Positions 53,450 to 62,231 of a stretch of 64,000 bases of DNA are shown here, in pieces (the first letter of the stretch is position 1; every line of letters starts with the position of its first letter). Under the pieces are notes generated by a model, which was not told the DNA's origin, searched no databases, and saw only the letters and a program-made list of their open reading frames with translations. This DNA comes from Thermophilibacter provencensis (lineage in GTDB: Bacteria > Actinomycetota > Coriobacteriia > Coriobacteriales > Atopobiaceae), in NCBI RefSeq assembly GCF_030372065.1, contig NZ_JAUDEA010000004.1:96414-160413 (forward strand). Reading direction: 5' to 3'. Position numbers and translations under genes: made by a program.

Positions 53450-54646
53450 ATGGACGCCAGCACCAGCACCGCAAAGGTCTACTACACCAACCTGCGCACG
53501 CACGCGCGCGAGAGCCAGCTCGACAAGCTCAAGCGCCTCATCCGCAAGGCGGGCATCGAGCAGATCGACTTTGAGAACAAGTTCGTTGCCATCAAGATTC
53601 ACTTTGGCGAGCTGGGCAACCTGAGCTTCCTGCGCCCCAACTACGCGCGCGCCGTGGCCGACGTTGTCAAGGAGCTGGGCGGCAAGCCCTTCCTCACGGA
53701 CTGCAACACGCTCTACGTGGGCAGCCGCAAAAACGCCCTCGAGCACCTCGACTGCGCCTATCAGAACGGCTTCACGCCCTACGCCACCGGCTGTCAGGTG
53801 ATCATCGCCGACGGCCTCAAGGGCACCGACGAGACGCTCGTGCCCGTGAAGAACGGCGAGTACGTGAAGGAGGCCAAGATCGGCCATGCCCTCATGGACG
53901 CCGACGTCGTGATCTCCCTCACGCACTTCAAGGGCCACGAGCAGGCCGGCTTTGGCGGCTGCATGAAGAACCTGGGCATGGGCGGCGGCTCCCGTGCGGG
54001 CAAGATGGAGCAGCACTCCGCCGGCAAGCCGAGCGTCCACGCCGAGAAGTGCGTCGGCTGCCACGCGTGCGAGCGCATCTGCGCGCACGGCGCCGTGAAC
54101 TTTGACCAGGCACGCCAGCGCGAGCTGTCAAGCGGCAAGGTCGTCTCCGTGCCAGTGGCGAGAATCGATCACGATCGCTGCGTGGGCTGCGGCCGCTGCA
54201 TCGGCGCCTGCAACCAGGACGCCATCACGCCGGACTACGACCAGGCCGTTGACGTGCTCAACTACAAGATTGCCGAGTACGCGCAGGCCGTGGTGCAGGA
54301 CCGCGCGAGCTTCCACATCTCGCTTGCCATCGACGTGAGCCCCAACTGCGACTGTCACCCCGAGAACGACACGCCCATCGTGCCGGATCTTGGCATGTTC
54401 GCGAGCTTTGACCCGGTTGCCATCGACCAGGCCTGCATCGACATGGCGCTCGCCGCGCCGGCGATGCCCAACACCGAGCTCACCGACATGCGCGCCAAGC
54501 TGGAGGCCCAGGGTGGCGTCCCCGAGCGCTGCCAGCACGACCACTTCAACCTCACGCACCCGGACACCAACTGGCGATCCATGATCGAGCATGCCGAGAA
54601 GATCGGCCTGGGCACGAGTCGCTACGAGCTCATCGAGGTCAAGTAG
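53450..54646 (+). CDS. DUF362-domain 4Fe-4S protein
   Basis: 398 aa. DUF362 domain (about 1-190) ending in HFKGHEQAGFGGCMKNLGMGGG, then two 4Fe-4S motifs: CVGCHACERICAHG and CVGCGRCIGACNQDA. The C-terminal third resumes DUF362-type sequence. A cytosolic iron-sulfur protein with unknown substrate, common in anaerobes. Start ATG at 53450 with AAGGAGAGG. The ribokinase gene follows after 19 bp on the same strand. Confidence 0.9.
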   Translation: MDASTSTAKVYYTNLRTHARESQLDKLKRLIRKAGIEQIDFENKFVAIKIHFGELGNLSFLRPNYARAVADVVKELGGKPFLTDCNTLYVGSRKNALEHLDCAYQNGFTPYATGCQVIIADGLKGTDETLVPVKNGEYVKEAKIGHALMDADVVISLTHFKGHEQAGFGGCMKNLGMGGGSRAGKMEQHSAGKPSVHAEKCVGCHACERICAHGAVNFDQARQRELSSGKVVSVPVARIDHDRCVGCGRCIGACNQDAITPDYDQAVDVLNYKIAEYAQAVVQDRASFHISLAIDVSPNCDCHPENDTPIVPDLGMFASFDPVAIDQACIDMALAAPAMPNTELTDMRAKLEAQGGVPERCQHDHFNLTHPDTNWRSMIEHAEKIGLGTSRYELIEVK

Positions 54647-54665
54647 CCGCTGCGGGGAGGTCGCC

Positions 54666-55577
54666 ATGCCCAAGGTCATCGTCTTCGGCAGCATGAACAT
54701 GGACCTCTCCATCGACGCGCCGCGCCTGCCGGCCGCCGGAGAGACGCTCTCCGGCTCCGGCTTCATCACGGCCGCCGGAGGAAAGGGCGCCAACCAGGCC
54801 GTCGCCGCGGCGCGGCTGGGCGCCGACGTGCGCATGATCGCCGCCGTGGGTGCGGACGTCTTTGGCGAGGAGCTCGCGCACGGGCTCGCAGGGGCGGGCG
54901 TGGATACGACGGGCGTGCGGCGCCTGGTGAACGCGACCACAGGCGTCGCGGTGATCCTGCGCACGGCCGGCGAGAACCGTATCGTGCTCCACGCGGGCGC
55001 CAACCACGCGCTCGTTGAGGCAGACGTAGTCGCCGACCTGCGGCGTATTGGCGAGAAGGGCGACGTCTTCGTCACGCAGGGCGAGTGCGACCCCGCAACC
55101 ACCGAGGCCGCACTGCGCGAGGCGCACGAGCTCGGCCTCTACACGGTCTACAACCCCGCGCCGGCCCGTCCCGCACCGGACGACCTCTGGCCCTGCGTCG
55201 ACCTCGTCTGTCTGAACGAGACCGAGTGTCAGGTCATGTGTGGCGTGCTGCCCGTCGATGACGTCACGTGCCTCGCTGCGGCGGGCCGCCTGCGAGAGCT
55301 GGGTGCTGGCTGCGTCGTGATCACGCTCGGCGCCGCGGGCTCCTTTGGGCTGGGCGCCGACGCCGCGCCCTCCCGCGTGCCCGCCGCGCCCGCGACCGTC
55401 GTGGACACCACGGCTGCGGGCGACACCTTCATCGGGGCTCTTGTCGCGGGCGCCGTGCGCGGCATGACGCTTGAGGAGTCCATGCGCTGGGGCGCCGCCG
55501 CGGCCGCGATTGCCGTGAGCCGCCTCGGCGCCCAGCCGTCCATACCCACCGCAGAGGAAGTGGAGGCGGCGCGATGA
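54666..55577 (+). CDS. rbsK: Ribokinase (PfkB family)
   Basis: 303 aa. PfkB signatures: N-terminal VFGSMNMDLSI, GGKGANQAVAAARLGA, and the C-terminal DTTAAGDTFIGALVAG with the catalytic Asp. Phosphorylates ribose to ribose-5-phosphate. ATG follows GGGGAGG. The stop overlaps the start of a nucleoside hydrolase (4 bp, ATGA), which would supply ribose. This pairing supports the ribose assignment over other PfkB sugars. Confidence 0.9.
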   Translation: MPKVIVFGSMNMDLSIDAPRLPAAGETLSGSGFITAAGGKGANQAVAAARLGADVRMIAAVGADVFGEELAHGLAGAGVDTTGVRRLVNATTGVAVILRTAGENRIVLHAGANHALVEADVVADLRRIGEKGDVFVTQGECDPATTEAALREAHELGLYTVYNPAPARPAPDDLWPCVDLVCLNETECQVMCGVLPVDDVTCLAAAGRLRELGAGCVVITLGAAGSFGLGADAAPSRVPAAPATVVDTTAAGDTFIGALVAGAVRGMTLEESMRWGAAAAAIAVSRLGAQPSIPTAEEVEAAR

Positions 55578-56602
55578 GCGGAACTTCTCGTCGGCCCCTG
55601 GTACTGGATTTGGACACCGGCATCGACGATGCCCTGGCGCTCGCGTATGCGCTCGGAAGTCCCGAAGTCGAGCTTGTGGCGGTGATCTGCAGCTACGGCA
55701 ACGTGGCAGTGGATACGGCGGTGAGAAACACCCATGCCCTGCTCGAGCTGCTGGGGTATCCAGACATCCCGGTATACCGCGGGGCGGACCGGGCGCTCTC
55801 TGCGAGCGCGGCGTTTGAGCCACCGGAGGGCGTGGCGCGCATCCACGGGGCGAACGGCCTCGGCGGGCAGCATCTTGGGTGTATGTGCCGTCGCGCGCCC
55901 GGTGACGGCGTGGATTTTCTCGTTGGTAAAAGCCGACCCTTACACGAAGGGAAATATCGTGCTCATTTGCCGGCGGGAACGCCCTTGGTGTATGGCTCGT
56001 CTTTCTACTACGTCCCCACGGGACCGCTCACCAACCTCGCGAGCGCGCTGGTGCGCGCTCCGGAGCTCGCACGCACCCTCTCGCGCGTCACGTTCATGGG
56101 CGGCGCCCTCACGGTTCCGGGCAACGTGACCCCGTGCGCCGAGGCCAACGTTCACAATGATCCCGAGGCGGCGGACGTGGTGCTGCGGCTGGGGCTTCCC
56201 ACGCGCATGATCGGCCTCGACGTGACGCATCAGGTGGTGCTCACGCGCGAGGACACCGCCCGATGGCGCGCGCTCGGCACGTCTGCGGGCGTGCTCTTTG
56301 CCGATATGACGGACCACTACATAGACATCTACGAGCAGAACAACCCGCATATGGGAGGCTGTGCCCTGCACGACCCCCTGGCGGTTGCGGCGGCAATCGA
56401 CCCGTCGCTGGTGGGGTGCCTGGGGGCCAACCTCTGCGTGGACCTCGAGGGCCCAACGCGCGGCCGGACGGTCTGCGACCCCGAGCGCCTCTGCGATGCT
56501 CAGAAGACCTGCGAGGTCGCGGTCACGGTTGACGCGCCGCGCTTCCTCGCCGAGTTCCGCAAGCGCGTGGGTCGCGTCCTGGGAGCGCCCCGAGCAAGAT
56601 AA
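55574..56602 (+). CDS. Nucleoside hydrolase (IUNH family)
   Basis: 342 aa, releases ribose from nucleosides. The Asp cluster is DLDTGIDDALAL; VPTGPLTNLA (about 156-165), NDPEAADV and ALHDPLAVA are also family motifs. Translationally coupled to ribokinase by a 4-bp overlap. A stretch at about residues 114-152 (55913-56014) does not follow the family pattern. In the +1 frame the same DNA encodes a segment (KADPYTKGNIVLI) that does, so a compensated frameshift with about 45 extra bases is suspected. Residues essential for catalysis remain. Confidence 0.88.
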   Translation: MSGTSRRPLVLDLDTGIDDALALAYALGSPEVELVAVICSYGNVAVDTAVRNTHALLELLGYPDIPVYRGADRALSASAAFEPPEGVARIHGANGLGGQHLGCMCRRAPGDGVDFLVGKSRPLHEGKYRAHLPAGTPLVYGSSFYYVPTGPLTNLASALVRAPELARTLSRVTFMGGALTVPGNVTPCAEANVHNDPEAADVVLRLGLPTRMIGLDVTHQVVLTREDTARWRALGTSAGVLFADMTDHYIDIYEQNNPHMGGCALHDPLAVAAAIDPSLVGCLGANLCVDLEGPTRGRTVCDPERLCDAQKTCEVAVTVDAPRFLAEFRKRVGRVLGAPRAR

Positions 56603-56921
56603 AAGCTTGATACACGGTTTGGCGTGCTTTTGCGCTGAGGCGTGCCCTTGCGCGCGGCGAGGTGGCCTTCCGTCGCGCTGAGGGGCGGTTTTGGGCAACA
56701 TCTTTGATGTTGCCGGCGGGAGCCTCATGCCCAGGATGGCCTTGCGCCGTGCGCGTTCTTCTCGCCAGTTATTGATATAAAACAACAGTTAGCGCTTAAG
56801 GCGAGAAGAACGTGCGATGCTCGATGCGCATAAAATCTTTTGCCCAAAACCCGGCAAGGCGGACAAGGGTGCGAGAAGGTCCAGGCCAGCGAGAAGGCAG
56901 GACAAGCAGGCCCGCCGCCCG
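56603..56921. other. 319-bp gap with hairpins between nucleoside hydrolase and esterases
   Basis: No gene seen. GGGCAACATC / GATGTTGCC form a hairpin at about 56692-56714, without a T-run. An inverted repeat with arms GTTCTTCTCGCC (56755-56766) and GGCGAGAAGAAC (56800-56811) flanks an AT-rich core. The rest is GC-rich and contains CGAGAAGG words. Confidence 0.55.
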
Positions 56922-57785
56922 CTACTGCTTCTCGGGCGGGCGCAGCGTGGTGAGCGCCGTGTAGTCCACCTCGGCCGTGGAGGGCTTCATCGGGCCGGGC
57001 GCGTACCAATCCAGCGCGCAGTCGATCCACGCGTTCCAGAACGGCCACTCGTGTGCGCCGATGTCCGGCTCCCAGTAGGTGACGTCAAAGTTGGCGTCGC
57101 GCAGGAGCTTCACGAGGTCGCGGTTGTTCTCGCAGAGGTTGTCGTGCAGGCCGCACGCGGAGTAGAAGCGCGGCTTGGGCAGCTCCGGGTCCTGCTTGAA
57201 CTTGTCGATGAGCGCCACATAGTCCTTGTCGGAGCCAATGACGGTGTCGATGTCGCCGAAGAAGCGCTCGTAGTACTTGCGCTTGCGCGGCGAGCGGCTC
57301 TCCACGGCCTCGAGCACGCGGTCGCGCATGAAGGCGCCGGAGAGGATGATGATCGAGCCAAAGCGGTCCGGCCGCAGCAGGCCGTTGATCAGCGCCGTGT
57401 ACGCGCCGATGGAGATGCCGGCGAGCGCCGTGTCCTCGCGCTTTGCGGACAGCGGGAAGAGGCGCCGCGTGAAGTCCACCAGCTCCTCGCTTATGAACTT
57501 GCCGTGCCACTCGTTTATCTCGGGCTTGTTGAGGTAGAGGCCGTCCTCGCCGGAGGGCATGATGAGGGCGATGTCGCGCGCCTCGGCCGTCTCCACCACG
57601 TGGGTGCGGTCGATCCAGTCAACGTCCTGCCCAAAGAGGCCGTGCAGCAGGTAGACCGTGCGGTACGGCCCACGTCGCTTCTTGGCGAGCTTGTCGCCCT
57701 CCATCTTGTCGGCGGGAATCACCGCGGTGAGAACCACGTTGCGCTTGAGGTAGTGGGAGTAGAAGTCGACCCTGAGCAGTGCCAT
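56922..57785 (-). CDS. Esterase family protein (putative esterase, D-type)
   Basis: 287 aa, alpha/beta hydrolase of the PF00756 esterase type. Nucleophile Ser in ALAGISIGAYTA (GISIG), an oxyanion-loop LLHGLFGQDVDW, and a C-terminal His in GAHEWPFW. No signal peptide, so intracellular. It resembles tributyrin or carbohydrate esterases. It is a paralogue of the next gene, with which it forms a tandem pair. Confidence 0.9.
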   Translation of the reverse strand: MALLRVDFYSHYLKRNVVLTAVIPADKMEGDKLAKKRRGPYRTVYLLHGLFGQDVDWIDRTHVVETAEARDIALIMPSGEDGLYLNKPEINEWHGKFISEELVDFTRRLFPLSAKREDTALAGISIGAYTALINGLLRPDRFGSIIILSGAFMRDRVLEAVESRSPRKRKYYERFFGDIDTVIGSDKDYVALIDKFKQDPELPKPRFYSACGLHDNLCENNRDLVKLLRDANFDVTYWEPDIGAHEWPFWNAWIDCALDWYAPGPMKPSTAEVDYTALTTLRPPEKQ

Positions 57786-57827
57786 TCTCGCGTCCCTCCC
57801 CGTGAGTCCGGACCGTTTGCGTGCGCG

Positions 57828-58685
57828 CTAGATGAGCCAGTCGAGGGCCTCCGGCAGGGCTGCGTTCCAGAAGTCCCAGTCGTGGCCACCGCGCATCTCA
57901 TGATAGGTGACGTCGAGTCCCGTGTCGCGCATGCGCTGGGCCAACACGCGGTTGGGCTCGGCAAGCGGGTCCTCGGAGCCACAGCTCATGAAGATGCGCG
58001 GGCGTGGGCGGTCGCAGTAGACGAGGTCGGCGGCCAGGCGCGCGGGGTCCTTGTCGGAGTCGCGCACGTGGTTGAGGTCGCCAAAGGTGTGCTCGAGGAA
58101 CGGGCGCGAGAGGAAGAAGAGACCGTCGGACGAGATGATCTGGTCAAAGCTGTCGATGATCATGGCCGAGGACAGCCCCACGATGGCGCCGAAGGTCTCA
58201 CAGTACTTGAGGCCGTTGCGCAGCGCGCCGTACGCGCCCATCGAGATGCCGCCGATGAAGGTGTCCTCGCGACGGTGCGAGAGCGGAAACATCGCGCGCG
58301 CCACCTCAACGAGCTCCTGGCCCACAAAGCGCCCGTAGTAGTTGTGGACCTCGGGCTGGTCCAGGTAGAAGGCGTTGTAGCCAGAGGGCATGACCACGGC
58401 CACGCCGCGGGTCTCCGCCCAGTGACGGATGCGGGTCTCGGAGATCCAGTCCGCGTGGTTGCCGGAGATGCCGTGCAGCAGGAAGAGCGTCTTGAACGGC
58501 GCCTTGCGGGCGGGGTAGGGGTGGGCCTCCCAGGTCTTGAGGTCCTTCTCGAGGGTGCCGCCCTCGCGGCGCATCGCGGAGTCCGTGGCGTAGGCGTCGC
58601 CCTGGTCGTCAAAGGGGAGAATGACCTCGAGCGTGGTGGTGCGCATGAGCGCGGAGGAGAAGTAGTCAACGCTGATAAGGGCCAT
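57828..58685 (-). CDS. Esterase family protein (paralogue)
   Basis: 285 aa, same fold. LLHGISGNHADW, nucleophile in IGGISMGAYGA (GISMG), and the His in GGHDWDFW. Similar over the whole length to the neighbouring protein, with differences in the lid region. The 42-bp gap and shared direction fit tandem duplication and one transcript, perhaps for acetylated sugars. Confidence 0.9.
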   Translation of the reverse strand: MALISVDYFSSALMRTTTLEVILPFDDQGDAYATDSAMRREGGTLEKDLKTWEAHPYPARKAPFKTLFLLHGISGNHADWISETRIRHWAETRGVAVVMPSGYNAFYLDQPEVHNYYGRFVGQELVEVARAMFPLSHRREDTFIGGISMGAYGALRNGLKYCETFGAIVGLSSAMIIDSFDQIISSDGLFFLSRPFLEHTFGDLNHVRDSDKDPARLAADLVYCDRPRPRIFMSCGSEDPLAEPNRVLAQRMRDTGLDVTYHEMRGGHDWDFWNAALPEALDWLI

Positions 58686-58729
58686 GGGGACCTCCTTGGG
58701 TCTGGGTTAGGGGACGGGTTGGTGGCGGG

Positions 58730-59299
58730 CTACTTCTTGAGATGGCCCTTGAGGATGCGGGACGCCTCGCGGAAGCGACCCTCGGAGAGGGCCGTGCGCG
58801 GGATGTAGACGTAGCGCTTGTTGCCAAAGCAGGCGAGGATGGAGTCCGAGGTCTCGCCAACGCGGCGCAGCTCGGAGAGGTTGTAGCTCTCGGTGCTGCC
58901 GTTCTCGCGCTCAACGTGCACGGCGTCGTCGCAGACCACCACGCGCTGGCGCGGAGCCTCGTCGTCCGGAAGCAGGTTGGTGCCGCGCGCGTAGCGCATC
59001 TTGAGCTTGCCGATGTTGCGCGAGGCTTGGAGCAGCGAGAACGAGATGACAAACAGCACGACAAGAAGGACGAGCTGGTCCTTCTCGATGAGCGCGACCA
59101 GGACGATGGCAAGCAGCGAGGCAAACGAGGCCACCATCGTCACGTCCGCGAGGCGCGGGGCGAGCAGCTCCGCGGCGCGCGCGAGGCAGAGCTCGTTGTA
59201 GTCAAACACTGCGGAGATGCGCTCGCCGTCGTACTTCTCGCCTGCAAAGTTGGCGTCCGCACCGGCGTTCTTGCGGCGCGTGGAGTTCTTCTTGGACAT
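58730..59299 (-). CDS. Small membrane protein (YcxB-like)
   Basis: 189 aa. Two TM helices (about 53-70 and 75-92) and a C-terminal cytosolic beta domain (about 115-180) starting VVVCDDAVHVE, which resembles the YcxB-like pleckstrin-type domain. Basic N-terminus. First gene of a minus-strand run of three with the esterases (45-bp gap). Confidence 0.8.
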   Translation of the reverse strand: MSKKNSTRRKNAGADANFAGEKYDGERISAVFDYNELCLARAAELLAPRLADVTMVASFASLLAIVLVALIEKDQLVLLVVLFVISFSLLQASRNIGKLKMRYARGTNLLPDDEAPRQRVVVCDDAVHVERENGSTESYNLSELRRVGETSDSILACFGNKRYVYIPRTALSEGRFREASRILKGHLKK

Positions 59300-59608
59300 C
59301 GACCCCCCTCGAGTTGCTTACCCGTCAAATCCTAGCGTATGTGGAGGACTTGTCTCTCAGTTATGTTCGGCCGGTGAAGAATACCGCTCACCGGAGCGCT
59401 GTGGCTAGGGCGCGCCGGATGGGGAATGATACTCACTGCGCAGGGAGCGGGCGCACGACGAGATTGCTTCGCATGGGCCCGCACTGTAGAGCACAATTGC
59501 TCGGCAGCTGCCGAAGTGGGGGCCCGGGACGCTTGGCGTCGGCGGGCCCTCGTCCATTTTGGGCCGCGGTGCGGTGGCGCTCCCGCGGTTCTGCTACACT
59601 CTTTGCGA
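59300..59608. other. 309-bp gap before SRP RNA
   Basis: No gene. It has a hairpin CCGGTGA/TCACCGG (59373-59398) and a 14-bp palindrome TCGGCAGCTGCCGA (59501-59514) within GGGCCC words. The SRP RNA promoter probably has its -10 at TACACT (59595-59600). Confidence 0.55.
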
Positions 59609-59713
59609 GCGCGTTCGATGGGCTCGGGTGACGCAACACCTCGAACCTGGTCAGGGCCGGGAGGCAGCAGCCATAAGGGGCCTCTGGCGGGCACCCGATC
59701 CCATCGAGCGCGC
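59609..59713 (+). ncRNA. ffs: Signal recognition particle RNA (small 4.5S type)
   Basis: The conserved core GGTCAGGGCCGGGAGGCAGC is followed by AGCCATAAGGGG. The outer ends pair: GCGCGTTCGATGGG with CCCATCGAGCGCGC, and CTCGGGTG with CACCCGAT. About 105 nt. It scaffolds Ffh for cotranslational targeting. Its location near dnaX is common in bacteria. Confidence 0.92.
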
Positions 59714-59750
59714 TTCTTTCATGCCTCGATTCGGCGCGTACTTGAGTGGC

Positions 59751-59851
59751 CCCAAAAATAACGGGCACAGGTCCGCCAAAATGGCCGGGGAGCGAAGCAA
59801 AAGCCCAGTTGGCATCTTTTTCCCAGTGGATCTGTGCCCGTTATTTTTGGG
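59751..59851. repeat. Family C palindrome (CCCAAAAATAACGGGCACAG type)
   Basis: Outer arms CCCAAAAATAACGGGCACAG / CTGTGCCCGTTATTTTTGGG are perfect, 20 bp each. The 61-nt centre has GCCAAAATGGC. The element begins 38 bp after SRP RNA. Confidence 0.9.
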
Positions 59852-59942
59852 ATCGGAGAGTGCAAGGCGGCAGCAGCCCCTCTCAGAGGCGCCGGTCGGC
59901 GCGCGTGCGATAATGATTCCGCCCCGCGACAGAAGGAGTTTC

Positions 59943-60422
59943 ATGGGTAATCTGCCCTCGCACCGCCTTGACCCGCGCATGCTGCGCGTGTGGTACGTCT
60001 CGGACGCCATTGGCATCGTTGTGGTGGCCGTTCTGGCCGTTGTTGCCTGGCTCGTCGTGCGTCACCTGGGCGGCGACGTCTTCTGGGTCTATCTGGTGGC
60101 TGGCATCATCGAGCTGGTCTGCGTGGGCGACCTCCTCATCTCCCCGCGCGTTGAGATGGCAACGTGGCGCTACGACGTCACGCCCACCGACGTGGACCTC
60201 TACCGCGGCGTCTTTACCAAGAAGCGCGTGCTCGTGCCCCTCGTGCGCGTCCAGCACGTTCAGACCAAGCAGGGCCCCATCCTGCGTGCGAACGGCCTGG
60301 CCACCGTGACCATCTCCACCGCCGGAGAGAGCTTCGAGATACCCGGCCTCGCGGAGGACGACGCCAACGAGCTGCGCGACCGCGTGGCCGAGCTCGCGCG
60401 CTTCGCCAAGGAGGACGTGTGA
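59943..60422 (+). CDS. Bacterial PH-domain membrane protein (YdbS-like)
   Basis: 159 aa from ATG 59943 with GAAGGAG. Two TM helices (about 20-38 and 44-62), then a bPH2 domain (about 65-150) with VTPTDVDLYRGVFTKKRVLVPLVRVQHV. Paired with the longer protein next, whose GTG overlaps the stop, as for ydbS/ydbT. Role unknown; may affect the envelope. Confidence 0.88.
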   Translation: MGNLPSHRLDPRMLRVWYVSDAIGIVVVAVLAVVAWLVVRHLGGDVFWVYLVAGIIELVCVGDLLISPRVEMATWRYDVTPTDVDLYRGVFTKKRVLVPLVRVQHVQTKQGPILRANGLATVTISTAGESFEIPGLAEDDANELRDRVAELARFAKEDV

Positions 60423-62131
60423 GCGCCGGCGAGAAGGACGGCCGCCCGCCCGCGCCCGGCGCCCCAAGCGACGAGCCCATCAGCCTGGAGAAGGACCTCG
60501 AGCGCCTGACCGTCCCGGAGCGCTCGCTCTTTGAGGAGGCGGGTGCCACTCCCGAGGCGCTTCTCGGCACGCGTCGCGCCAACCCGCTCTCGGTGGTCGT
60601 TGAGGCGCTCAAGATGACGTCCGGCCTGGTGGCGATCGTGGCGTTTGGCCTGGCCGGCGACTTCTTTGCCGGGGACCTGGGGACGATCACCAAGCTGGTC
60701 CTTGCCGCCGCGGCCATCTTTGCGGCGTGCCTGCTCCTGAGCTTTGCCGTCTGGCGCGCCAGGACCTGGGAGCTCACGGCGGAGGGCGTCCGCCTGTGCT
60801 GGGGCCTGGGCTGGGGGCCGTTCAGCCGCCGCAGCCTCACGATTCCCTATGAGCACATCCACACGGTCTCGATGAACTCGTCGCTGCTCGACCGCGTGTT
60901 TGGCCTCCTGACGCTCGACCTGGACACGGGCGCGGCCGCCTCCGAGGGCGACGCGTCCAAGATCTCTGGCCTCCGTGCGGGTGAGGCTGACGTTCTTCGC
61001 GCGGAGCTCTTCCGCCGCAAGCGCGCCGCCTCCGGTCAGACAGGGGTGGGCGAGAAGGACGTCCCGCTGGACGACGCGCCGGCCGAGGGGCGCCCGCTTG
61101 CCACCTTCTCGCTCGCGGGCCGCGAGCTCGCGCTCGCCGCGGCATCCCAGATGAGCGCCGGCAGCCAGGCCCTCGCGCTCGTGGTCCTTCTCGTCAATGG
61201 GGCCAACCAGCTCATAGAGTGGGGGCTGCTGGACGTGGTCGGCAGGGGCGACGAGCTCATGGCCGGCATCTCACCGGTTGTCGTGCCCGCGGTGCTGGCG
61301 TTTCTCGCCGTTGCGCTGCTCCTGGGCGCGGCGGTCTCGTTTGTGGTCAACCTCGTGCGTTACGCTGGCTATCGCGTCGAGCGCTTCGAGGACCGCGTTG
61401 TGGTGGAGCACGGCCTGCTCTCACGCTCGTCGCGCGCGCTTGCCGCGGGACGCGTGCAGTACGTGGCGGTGCGGCAGGGCATCATTCGCCAGCTCATCGG
61501 GTATGCGGAGGTCACGGCACAGGTGGTTGCCACGCCCGGCGAGAAGGACGGCGAGCCCTCGGGCAGCGTGCTCCTTCACCCGTTCATCCGCGTGGGCGAG
61601 GTCGACGCCTTCCTCGCGGAGGTTCTGCCGGACTGCGCGGGCGTCCTTGGCAGCGTTGAGCTGGGGCGCCTGGGGCCCGTCGCGCGCCGTCGCGCCGTGG
61701 TGCGCGCGGTGATCTGGTGGCCGTTCGCGACGGCGATCTTCTTTGGCGTGCACTGGCTCTTTGGGTTTTCTGGCCTGCTCGAGAGCGCGGCGTGGCTGCT
61801 GGAGCCGTTGCTCGTGGCCGCGGCCGTGCTGAGCGTAGTGCTGCTCGTGGGGTTTGTCGCGGACGCGCTGCGTGCCTGGGGCGCGGCCCGCTACGGCCAA
61901 ACCGCCCGCGAGCTGGTGCTCGTTACCGGCGGCCTGACGCGCCTCACCGTGATCGCCCCGCGCGCTCGCCTGCAGCGCATGGAGGTGCGCGCCAACCCCT
62001 TCCAGCGGCGCGCCGGCGTGGCCACGCTCTCCGTGCGCACCGCGGCGAGCGACGCCGACGGCCTCGACCTGCGCGACCTCCCCGCAGACGCCGCCGATGA
62101 GCTCCTCTCCTGGTATCGCCCCCGCGCGTGA
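60419..62131 (+). CDS. Bacterial PH-domain protein (YdbT-like), three bPH2 repeats
   Basis: 570 aa from the GTG that overlaps the previous stop (GTGTGA), with AAGGAGG. Three bPH2 domains alternate with pairs of TM helices: PH domains about 110-200, 320-410 and 495-565, each with an RxxxxPxxxVQ-type turn. The protein follows the ydbS-ydbT pattern. Its function is undetermined. Confidence 0.88.
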   Translation: MSAGEKDGRPPAPGAPSDEPISLEKDLERLTVPERSLFEEAGATPEALLGTRRANPLSVVVEALKMTSGLVAIVAFGLAGDFFAGDLGTITKLVLAAAAIFAACLLLSFAVWRARTWELTAEGVRLCWGLGWGPFSRRSLTIPYEHIHTVSMNSSLLDRVFGLLTLDLDTGAAASEGDASKISGLRAGEADVLRAELFRRKRAASGQTGVGEKDVPLDDAPAEGRPLATFSLAGRELALAAASQMSAGSQALALVVLLVNGANQLIEWGLLDVVGRGDELMAGISPVVVPAVLAFLAVALLLGAAVSFVVNLVRYAGYRVERFEDRVVVEHGLLSRSSRALAAGRVQYVAVRQGIIRQLIGYAEVTAQVVATPGEKDGEPSGSVLLHPFIRVGEVDAFLAEVLPDCAGVLGSVELGRLGPVARRRAVVRAVIWWPFATAIFFGVHWLFGFSGLLESAAWLLEPLLVAAAVLSVVLLVGFVADALRAWGAARYGQTARELVLVTGGLTRLTVIAPRARLQRMEVRANPFQRRAGVATLSVRTAASDADGLDLRDLPADAADELLSWYRPRA

Positions 62132-62162
62132 TTCAATAGGGGACAGACCCCTTTTGAATCAT
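62128..62162. repeat. Family B hairpin (GATTCAA...GGGGACAGACCCC type)
   Basis: Arms GATTCAA / TTGAATC flank GGGG-ACAGA-CCCC. A compact REP-like hairpin between the PH gene and dnaX. One copy in this window. Confidence 0.75.
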
Positions 62163-62231
62163 GAGGGGCGCCGCCCCGCGTCCGGCAGGGCGGGTATACT
62201 AGGACCTCGGGACGAAACCGCCGGAGGTCGC

